Part shown: in pieces, positions 22,305 through 32,600 of the stretch | Numbering within the stretch: position 1 is the first letter of the stretch | How the letters are laid out: each line of letters opens with the position of its first letter | Assembly (NCBI GenBank): GCA_004194705.1 | Contig: SADC01001147.1 | Location: 434,001 to 498,000, forward strand | Length of the DNA: 64,000 nt | Direction: 5' to 3' | Source: Ditylenchus dipsaci | Lineage: Eukaryota > Nematoda > Chromadorea > Rhabditida > Anguinidae | Program-made: the position numbers and the translations under genes | The notes under the pieces: generated by a model | Database searches by the model: none | The model's input: the letters and a program-made list of their open reading frames with translations, nothing else | Told to the model about the DNA's origin: nothing

Positions 22305-25300
22305 ATGAAGATCAAATTTGGAAGTCCTGTTGTGCATCACATGGAGGGAACGGTATTTAATTGAATAAGTCTCAAAGCGTTGTAGAAATTTATTTTTAAG
22401 AAGTGGTATGATCACCAGTTTGATGAAGTCGTTGATTCCGCAAAAGCCAGCAGTGATGAAGATGCTGAGAAACAGAAACTTTTGATAGAAGAGGCTGAAT
22501 CTCTGCTGAAACATGATGTTGAGCTATACGAAACTTGTAAGTCGGCAGTTTTGTAAGCTTTATGAGTGACTCTTGTTTCCACTTAAAAGTGCAGCGAATT
22601 TTAAAAGTGATTTATGAACCAAGTTTAGTCATAAGCGAAATAAAAATATTGAAAAGTGGTCAAAACTGTGGTGGCTATGTGGGGTCCCGATTTCTTGATA
22701 GCTCCACCGTTTGGTGTTATTTTATCGCTATAGCTGATAATCATTGGCTGTTTACGCTAATACAATTTTTTCAGGGTATCGTTCCAAAAACCGTTCGGAT
22801 GCAAATTGGCTGGAAAGCGTATCTTCTCGAGGAACATTTGCCGATCGTATTTCCGTGGTGCAGCTGAAGGTGCAGCGCTCGCCAGTACACGCCCTATCTC
22901 GGTTAACTCAGCTTGTTAGTATGGTTCAAAAGAAGGGATTAAGAGAATCTACTTCGACATTGAGTATGTTTTCGTGTTTTAGAAGTTGATTTCAAAATTT
23001 TGTTTTAGAAGTGCTGAAGGAATTGTTTATTCAGGATTTGCTTCCACCCAACCGAAAATTGATGTCTATGCAATCGGTTAGTTCTTCACTAATAATACTG
23101 TAATTGTGCTATGGATAAACGAGAATGTTATTATTTTTTGTTTTGGAAGATGCCGTTATAATTTTTCGAACCCCCGAAAATCAGAAATTTTAAAGTCAAT
23201 CTTGAGAATTTTGGGCGCTCAACCAAAATTCCAAAATCGCGGTTGGAAGAGCTCCCAGGGTTTAAGAAAGCGAATTTTTTTGCTTGGGCTGAGACGTCTG
23301 TTTTCAAAGTCAGGGGTGGGGCCTTATTTGAGCGTGGAGACTGATTAGAGTGAATAAGGTAGGTAGATTGTTTTGGAAGATGGGTAGATTTTTCGAAGAT
23401 ATTGTTGTTTATTCTATTGGTCTATGGTTGCCCGCTTGGCCTAGTGGATAAGGCGTCGCTCTCCTACAAGTCCCAAGAAAAGCGAAGACCGGGGTTCAAA
23501 TCCCCGAGTGGGTATGTTCATTGGATGGAGGGCCTTGCCTTCCATTCATTTTTACTATCAAACAAGACAAAATAGTATGGAGTTTTTTAATTAGGATTTG
23601 ACGTAAGAATTAAAAGCAATAATTGCAATTATTGCCCATTACTTTCCTAAAATACCTTGTTTTCTCTTATAATTCCTTCCTCTTTATTGATCCCCATCCC
23701 TTCTCTGAAAAGGATGTTGTAAAATAATCAATTAAGTTTGAACCTTCGACCTAGGTGATGCGTATATGTTCCACCTTCTTTCAAAAAAAATTTCAAAAAT
23801 TTTAATAGACGCAGGTCAAATTTCATATGATCTGAAAATAGTCAACCCACGCCCCCTCTCTAAAAAATCCCCCCTCCTTTTTTGTAAAAAAATAACCCCG
23901 GAGGGGGGGGGGATTAATGGAGTGAATACGGTGGCTACTGATCAGGCCGAACTTCTCTTGTTTTAGAGACCACTTCTCAAGTACGCGAATGCATTGAAAG
24001 GAAAAGACTCTAATTTGGCTCAAGCGAAAAAGCGTTTGATCATGTGGAAATTTGAGGCCAACTTGAAGTTGAGTTATGATAGTTTCGTCCATGCTTTAGA
24101 GGTTTGTTGGCTATTTTAAGTGTTATAATCCACCTTTGCTTTTTCAGACTATGTCTGGGAATGCTGTAGAGGGAGTTTCTCAAGCTGCCTGTCTTACAAT
24201 GTCCGAGTTGCTTTGTGAAAGGGCGGAACAAGAACAGGTAAATTTTATAAATATATTTAATTGCTACTGACACGTATTTTTCAGTTCTTGCTGACAGCTT
24301 TGGTAAATAAACTCGGACATCCCTGTCAAAAAGTTGGATCGAAGGTCTCGCAAATGTTGGAAAAGTTGATTGAGCAGCACTCAAACATGCGAGCTATTGT
24401 CGTGGAAGAGGTCAAACGACTCGTATTCAGGTCAGATTAGAGTTTTTGCGTAAATATCCTCTAATGTCTGTTTTATTTAAGAAAAAATGTCTCTGAAAAA
24501 GCTCAGTACTACGCAGTCCATTTCTTGAGAAGAATATTGCTAAGTGCCGGAGAGTCTGATTTGGCCTTTTCACTAATTCAAGTTTACTTGACTCTTTTTC
24601 GAATCGTTATTGCTAAAGAGCAGCCCGATCATAAACTTGTGCCTCTTCTGATTGCTGGTGTTAACAAAGCCTTCCCGTATGCTAAAGGTTTATTTTGGAA
24701 ATCGCACCCATTATCTTCTCAAAAATAATAAAATTAAAGGTAAGACTGAAGATCTCGTCAATGAAGTTGAGAGCCTATATACTCTGGTTCAAACGTCAAA
24801 ACTGCCGACAGCGTTGAACGTGCTGAAGTTGCTTTTTCAAATCCACAATAGCAGGTATGAGTGATTCGATATCTTCTTTTGAGACTTCCATAAACCATGT
24901 TAATTTAGTGAGGGTCTATCCGATCGTTTTTATTCTTCTTTCTACCGCCGACTTTTGACTGTCACTTCTACTTCTTTGGACGAGCAGTTTTTCGCTCTTA
25001 TTCAGAAGGTCATTCAAAACGATGCTGTAGTCTCACGCGCAAGAGCATTTATCAAACGGCTGTTTCAGGTTTTGAATTAAAAATATTTAGGTTTAAGTTT
25101 GGTGAATAGTATTTTTTACAGATTTCTCTGTCAAGCACACCTGCATTTGCGGCATCTGCACTTCTCATCTGTAGCATGATATTCAAAACACGGCCTGAGC
25201 TTTTAAAGTTGCCTGATATAGAACAAACAGTGAGCTTTTACTCTTTTTCTACCGGGGCATGTGCATTTGATTTCTAGGAAGTATTCATGAAAATAAACCA

Positions 25301-26407
25301 CGAAATGCCTGGAAAAACTGATGAAAAAAGTTTGTTTGCTTCTGATCCTGCAAAGTTTTCGAGTGGTGAGGACAGTGAAGAAAGCGATGATGGTGGGGAA
25401 GATGTCAACGCTACACTCTCCGGCTGGGTTCACAGGCGAAAAAGAAAAGTATCATCTGTGAATGGTAAGCAAGTTTTTTAGTTTCAGTCTTCGTTTCATG
25501 AAACGTTAAATTACGGTGATGTGAGAATTTTTTCTACTTTGAAAACGTCTTAGCTTTTAAATGTTTCGAAAACGCACAGATTTAAAAGTCGGGGAAATTT
25601 TTAAATAAAGTGTAGTTTCATTTCTATTTAGGTTCTGGTAAAGCGCAGAAGATGGGCGAAAACATCAAGTCTTACAATCCTACATCTCGAAACCCTTTGT
25701 TTGCATACGCTGACTTGGCTCTGGATGTGGAGATTGTTGCGCTAGCCAAACATTATCATCCCACGGTGTCTGCTTTTGCAAAGTGCATTGTTGAAGGTTT
25801 GTAATATCTTTTAAAAATTTCACGTTCATAATGGAAAAGCAATTTACTTGGGGGATCACCAATTTTCCTCCTTTTTTAGTTTTTTGGTGAGGGATTAAAA
25901 GTTAAAAAAGACAATTGATTTGTCGTAAGCTGCCACCGCTTGCTACCATGCTTATTGCTTTTCCATTAAAACGTGTTTTGCATGACTAATTGTTTTCCAA
26001 ATTCAGGAACACAAATTGCCTATGACGGGGATCCTTTAGTTGACTTCAGTTCCATTCGTTTCCTTGATCGATTTGCCTTCAAGAATCCGAAAATAAAAAA
26101 TCAGAAGAAGAAAGTCCGTTTGTCCTTGAAGAAAGATGGCAAAGAGTCGAAGGAGGAAGAGGATATCGAAGATTTTGAAATAGACGAAGAAATTGAAGAG
26201 GAAATGGAAATTGATGGAGATGATGAGGTGTTTGAAAATAATTAATTGGATTGTTATTGTGTTTTTCATTGTTACTGTTGTTGCTGTTGATGAATAAAAG
26301 GTTTACAACTTCTTAATTACGTTTCGGTTTCTTCGTGCACGTTGTACGTTTTTTTTCAGGCTAGTCAGAATCGCCTGAGTGAAGAGGAGAAGTATGTTAC
26401 AAATTAA
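22305..26407 (+). CDS. cebpz: CEBPZ/Noc1 (Mak21)-like ribosome biogenesis protein
   Basis: Nucleolar CBF/Mak21 family protein required for 60S subunit assembly and export. Fifteen exons close in phase to about 673 aa: 22305-22352, 22401-22536, 22775-22963, 23009-23076, 23967-24101, 24148-24237, 24285-24430, 24482-24687, 24740-24854, 24909-25068, 25122-25229, 25278-25464, 25632-25796, 26007-26227, 26360-26407. Diagnostic stretches: KWYD near the start, SDANWLESVSSRGTF, RSPVHALSRLTQLV, SYNPTSRNPLFAYADLAL, YDGDPLVDFSSIRFLDRF and FKNPK. The C-terminus is acidic and lysine-rich, as usual for nucleolar proteins. It is shorter than human CEBPZ (about 1,050 aa), mostly at the N-terminus and tail; an upstream first exon cannot be excluded. 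The 890-nt intron at 23077-23966 contains a tRNA gene. Confidence 0.95.
23430..23514 (+). tRNA. trnR-CCU: tRNA-Arg (anticodon CCU) with 13-nt intron
   Basis: Acceptor stem GCCCGCT pairs with AGTGGGT plus discriminator A. A box TGGCCTAGTGG, B box GGTTCAAATCC. The anticodon stem TCGCT (23456-23460) pairs with AGCGA (23481-23485). Loop CTCCTA puts CCT at 23463-23465. The extra bases 23467-23479 are a canonical intron one base 3' of the anticodon. A T run follows at about 23,551. It is on the same strand as, and inside an intron of, the CEBPZ gene. Confidence 0.96.
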
Positions 26408-26657
26408 ATCTCTATTGGAAATTTCCCTGCTAGTGCTTCTCTTACAATATTTGTCCATGTTTGAAATTGCCACATTTAAAATAGCCCAGATTACTCTCCT
26501 GAAGAGAATGTATTCGGTCACTTGCAAAGACAAAATTTAAAGAAACCTATGTCCTGCTTGTATTAAAAAAACACGGTGTATGTTAAAGCTGCGTCTCCCC
26601 TAAACACATTCCTCCGTCAAAAAGTATTTTCTTCATCTATTGTCAACTAATTCGATC

Positions 26658-29600
26658 ATGGTTAAAAAAAATCCGGAATTTCACTTCAGCCAACTAATAG
26701 ATCACAAAATAAAAGAGGAGGTTAGTTAAGAGGTTGAGCAAACAGTCAATCCACCACCGAGCGCAACAAACAACAAGTAAGCTTAAGTTTTTACGCTGTC
26801 ATTGATTTCTTCCTTTTCCTTTTGTTTTTGTTGGTTTTGCAAAAAGGGTGGTTGGATTTTAGCAACCAATTGAAGCACTTGAATCCTTTTTCTCGTGTTC
26901 TGTATTATTGAAGCACAGGAAGCAGAGCAAGTTATGAACAACAATGGTTATCATAACTCTGAACTTCCCCTCTTTTCATCTTTTGAGTCTCCATTACATT
27001 ATTCCCCTTCTATAAGTAATGATGGCGCTGGAAGCACCAGCTTTGGTAATATGCCGACAGACTACATCACAGGACATCCTAATTATCCTTTTTTGAGCAA
27101 TATTCCGAGAAGTAGGCCTTTGACCAAGGTATTTATTGAATCATTATCGAGTTTTTGAAATCAAATTACAGTCGAACCTCGATATAAAGGTCCCCACCTC
27201 AAGTTCGTCCCTTCCGAAGGTCCGACACTTTTTTAAATTCAATTTTTAGAGAATTGTGCTAGTTCTGTCTCAACAGTCTGGTCGCAAATATTGTGAGGAT
27301 TCCGGTTTTGCCGATCGTTTTTCAATGAATATACAGTTTTGCCATTTAAAAACCGAAACCTCGATATAGTGGCCCTCTAATTTTTTAAAGGCTTAGGCTT
27401 AGGACCTTCTCTCTTAAGCCTAAGCCTAAGTCACGAGCGCTGGCCCATCTTGCCTAAGCCTAAGTGCCTAACGGTGGGGAGTATATTTAAGTAGCGCTAA
27501 AATTTTTTTCATAATTTTTTTGTTAAAGGGCTATACGAAGTTTTGTAACAGGACAATTTCGTAACAGCGAATTTTCGTAACAAGCATTTTCGTAACAAAC
27601 ATTTTCGTAACAAACATTTTCGTAACAAAGATTTTCGTAACGAACATTTTCGTAACAGCGAAATTTCGTAACAAACATTTCCGTAACAGCGAAATTTCGT
27701 AACAAACATGTTCGTAACAGCGAATTTTCGTAACAAACTTTTTCGTAACAGCTCATTCCAGGAAGTGGCAACGGTGAAAAAAGACTCGGCAAGGTCGATC
27801 CAAGCGTCATTGCAAGGTAATTGACTTATCATTTTTCTTCACCACTGATCCTGATGTTTGTCTTCTAGATTCTGCGCGACAACATTCGGGGGTCACAAAG
27901 CCTGCTATCCGTCGTCTGGCCCGTCGAGCTGGAGTCAAGGGCATCTCTGGCCTCATCTACGAAGGAACTCGCAGCGTGCCAAGCGCAAGACAGTATGTTT
28001 ATTTGCCTTATTTATTAACCTCCTTCGAATAGAACCGGAACACTCTGAAGTTTTGCAGTCTCACTCGCCAGAACCCTAAGGGTCCTAGGCATTTCTTGAC
28101 CTAAAATATATATTTTTTGTCCGTCACAATTGCCAGAATCCCTAGAGTTTTGGCAATCCTTTGTTCTGTTCTCGGTTCTATTGCTAATTACATAGTTACT
28201 TCCGCATATTATTCACTCAAAGTTTATCATCTCATTGGTTTATCGTCTCTACTTTAGGTCACCGCCATGGATGTGGTCTATGCTCTGAAGCGCCAAGGCA
28301 GAACTCTCTACGGCTTTGGTGAGTGAATCGTGCTGCAATCCAGAATCTCTTCTAGCGCTCTATTTTTTACGTTATGACCCTTTCGTTATTGTTACTCCAA
28401 AAGCACTCTCTAGTGCTCTCTTGTTTTCAAATAAAGAATTCCGTTTGAGTAAGTATGGTAGGTAGTGCTGTGGAAAGTCGAAGCTGCATCAGATAGTCTG
28501 ATGAGTAAGGTTAGTTGTTGGACGTGTTTTGACGGAATCTACTCGTAGTTATCTTCAGCTTAGTTTTATATAAGTTTTCGGACTTGACTATTGAGATCAG
28601 AACATTATGATTTTTCGGTTATTGTATGGTTGGGATATGACTGAAATAAATTTCTGATATTTTCCGACCGAGTGGGTCTCCTCTTGTTTACTTGGGGTGT
28701 TCGAGCGAAAAAAAAAATCACAGTGATCAAAACCACCCAAATCTTTATGTTACTTATAGAGTTATATAACATATCCAAGATTCATATAGCTTTCAGAGCA
28801 GGAGAAATTTTCACGTACTGGACACCCACATAAGCGAAGACAATATCTGAAAGATTTTGTGGATCAAGACTGTTGAGTGATGATCAGGACCATTCAGGGC
28901 GGATGGTGACCATTAATGGTAGATAAAGACCACTAAGAACACATAGGGAAGATTGAGGTGGATTACAAAAATGAACTAAGAGAAAGAAGAGACAGCATAG
29001 TTAGTGAAAATTTGAAAACTGAACTAAGTATACGAGAAGTTTCTTACGAAAAATTACTGTTACGAAAAAGTTTGTTACGAAAATTCGCTGTTACGAAAAT
29101 GTTTGTTACGAAAATGCGCTGTTACGAAAACGTTTGTTACGAAAATGTTTGTTACGACAAAAAAATTTGTTACGAAAGTTCGCTGTTACGAAAATTCGCT
29201 GTTACGAAATTGTCCTGTTACGAAACTTCGTACAGCCAATTTTTCTTGTAACAGTTCTAGTTTGTCAATTAGTTATCCGTAAAGCTGCGTCCCAATGAGT
29301 GAGCTATTTTTTTGGACTTGTTTAGATGGGAACGGCTGTAGAATTTTTTCTCGGCCGAACTTTCTTTTCTGTTCAACTTTTCTAAGACTTTTTTCAGCGA
29401 TATGGGGCTGGAAAATTTTTATTTGGTAGCCCTGAATCTCAGCTACAAAATGGTACCAACAGAAAAGAAAGTTCGGCCGAGAAAAAAATCTACAGACGTT
29501 CCCGCCTAAACAAGTCCAAAAAAATCGCTCACTCATTGGGGACGCAGTTTAACGTTTTTTTGTCTAACATCGTTTTGTTTGTTATCCGTTATGTTACTCA

Positions 29601-32600
29601 GATGAAATACAACTGCGAAAGCGCTCATGATGTCGATGCTCTCCGAAAAGTCAATAACTCCTCATCAGGATCCACTCGAAACGCCCTCGCCGAAAGACCC
29701 TCGGCCAAAATAATAAACATCCCTCGAAAATCTCTCTTTGCAAACTCTCTTTGATACGCAAAGTTTCAGAAAAATGCATTCTCCTCAAATTTTTTCAAAC
29801 ATATTGAGCCAGTTGATAGCTCATTAGAAACTAGAGATTCAGGGCCACATCCTGGGCCCGTATTAATAATCGATTTACCCTTACCTTTTACCCTTACCTC
29901 TACCCTTACCTCTACCCGTATTAATAAAGAATTTTTTACCCCTACCGCTACCTCTACCTTTTACCCTTACCTCTACCCTTACCTTTACCCGTATTAATAA
30001 AAAAAAATTACCTTTACTTGTACCTTTTACCTTTACCTTTACCCTTACCTTTACCCGTATTAATAAAAGCTAGAGGTAAAGGTAGAGGTAGAGGTGAGGG
30101 TAAAAAACAACAGGGGGACCAAGGCATATTTTTACCATGGGTAGTAGCATGGTAAAAATTTTTACCTTCATCTCAATTTTCAAAATATTGTCCCGTAAAG
30201 CATTTCTAAAGCAATTTTAGTTCGCTGAACACGAATTTAACGTCCGTTTTTCATTGTTGTGCGGATTGTTGAGTTTTCTGAGTTTTCTGAGTTTCTGTTG
30301 AGTTGCTTTGGAGCGGGTGCCTCAGTTCATCGTCGCCGCTGCCGTGCTACACAACATTTGCCGCCTTCGAGGAGTGTCCGATGAAAACGACGAGGAAATG
30401 AATGATGATCAGCCGCCGAGGAGGGTCTGTGCATGCAATCTCTGCGCATTGCAAAGAATGAACACGGGATCGAATATGAGAAATTCTATCGTAAATCGTT
30501 ACTTTGTCCGTTGAAGTGTGCTTTGCACTGTTGTGTTGTTGAATAAATCGTTTGGTGCCGAAGCAGTTGTATTTGCATGTATTTGTAAAAGTTGAAGGTA
30601 GAAATACAGCTATGGGTAAAAGGTTAAGGTAATGGTAAAAGTTACAGGTAATGGTAAAAGGTAGAGGTGAAGGTAGGGGTAAAAATTGAAGGTAGAGGTA
30701 AGGGTAGAGGTAGGGGTAAAGGTAGTGGTAAGGGTAAGGGTAGAGGTAAGGGTAAAAGTTAAAGGTAAAAAAACGTAGAGGTAGGGGTAAAAGCTAGAGG
30801 TAAGAGTAAAAGTTAGAGGTAAGGGTAAAAGGTAGAGGTAAGGGTAATCTTTATTAATACGGGCCCTGATTTAAAAAAAGGCTAGGTGAAAACCTGCTTA
30901 ACGAAAACCTGCTTAACGAAAACCTGCTTAACGAAAACCTGCTTAACGAAAACCTGCTTAACGAAAACCTGCTTAACGAAAACCTGCTTAACGAAAACCT
31001 GCTTAATCGCGCGAAATCGAATATTTTTGCTATGAAAGATAGGTTATTTCATTTAAACCTTAATTTTTTATTCTCTTAACTGATGTTGTCCGTTTAACTT
31101 ATAGTTATTATCATTTTTCACATCATAATTATTTATTTTAGGCAAGCATACACATTTAAAATCCTGATAAATAGAAACTTTCAGTAACTTTTTTTGGAGA
31201 TTCCGGATTAAAATAGTTTATTCTCAGTTACTTTTATTTACTTTTCACTTTTACGTTTACAGATATACATTTAAAGAAATCTTGAAATTTTTTTCAGATA
31301 ATTAACAAAATCTTCCCTTGTTAAAGAATTAGTGTCTCTATTGCAGAAATTATTGCACAATAAATTCAGATTTTCGTCTTTGTTGGTGTCAATACGTGAC
31401 CTTTTAGAAAGTGTTGTTCGACGGTTGGGAGCCGCTTCATACTCATTAATTCGGCTTTCCCACAATTCATCTTCTTGATTCATGTTCCCTTTCCATTTTC
31501 AAGCTTTTTAGCAGTAACAATTCAAATTTTTACGAAAGTAGTAAGAAGTTTATTTATCAATTTGTTGCGTATATCTTTTATTTTCTTCTTTATGTTATAT
31601 TAGCATGTGTATTACACATATATATTTCTTTATATTACTTGTTTGTAAATTATTACCAAATTTATGTCGAAGATAATGGCGTTATACAAATAAATATTTG
31701 AAAATTATACTGAAGAAAAACAGATGTTAAATTTTAACACAGATAATTAAAAAGAAAAATTTTTATTTTTTGCTGGATGTAAAATTTTTAGCTAATTTTT
31801 TAAAACTTTATTTAATATCCGCTTTTTATTTTTAACATTTATTTTTTTGTATAATTCATGTGAATTCATTTTAAGCTTGAAAGTCGGTATTTTTCTAACC
31901 ACTCAAATATGCCAGCACTTTCATCTCTCGGTGCTAACAACTCTGGCAACAATAGTGCTCACAATCACTCTGACCACCTTAGTACTCACAATAACTCTGG
32001 TTACAATAGTGCTGACAGTAACTCTGCTCAATGCACTCCAATTTGCGACAGAAAATATGGCTGTGGTGAAATTGGATGTTTTATTCTTTTTTTCATTGCA
32101 CTCTTTTTGTTTGCATATTTTGTCGTTAAATTTAACGAGATATATAGTGAACGCGATGATCTGAAGGATCAATTAGCTAAAACCCATGACCGTCTTATTC
32201 ATTGTATGTCTGGCGCAAGACATTTGTAGTGTAGTTCAGTACAACTACTGTTTTTGTTTATCTTTGTTTTCACTTATTTGGCTCTCTCCCTGTTTCGCAC
32301 AATTCAATATTTGACGATTTTTTGCAATAGTCAAAAAACTTTTTTCATTTCTTTGTTTGTAATAGATTTTTGCTTCTGCTAAATTTAATAAATAAATTTT
32401 TAAATGCAAGCCAAAGATAGTCGAGAAAAAAAATAATTAATTGACAATTCGGAACTAAGACATGTATTGGAAAGTTACTGAAAGTTTCTATTTATCAGGA
32501 TTTTAAATGTGTATGCTTGCCTAAAATAAATAATTATGATGTGAAAAATGATAATAACTATAAGTTAAACGGACAACATCAGTTAAGAGAATAAAAAATT

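Noticed and set aside
27509..27832. Tandem 15-20-bp repeats that at first resemble a CRISPR array
   Set aside because: No unique spacers, an inverted partner array, animal genomic context; these are transposon arms. The same applies to 8,166, 30,880, 36,430 and 40,603.
29875..30100. Telomere-like TACCCTTACC strings taken as an interstitial telomere
   Set aside because: The unit is irregular and the arrays are mirrored about a Harbinger remnant with TIRs, so they are element arms.
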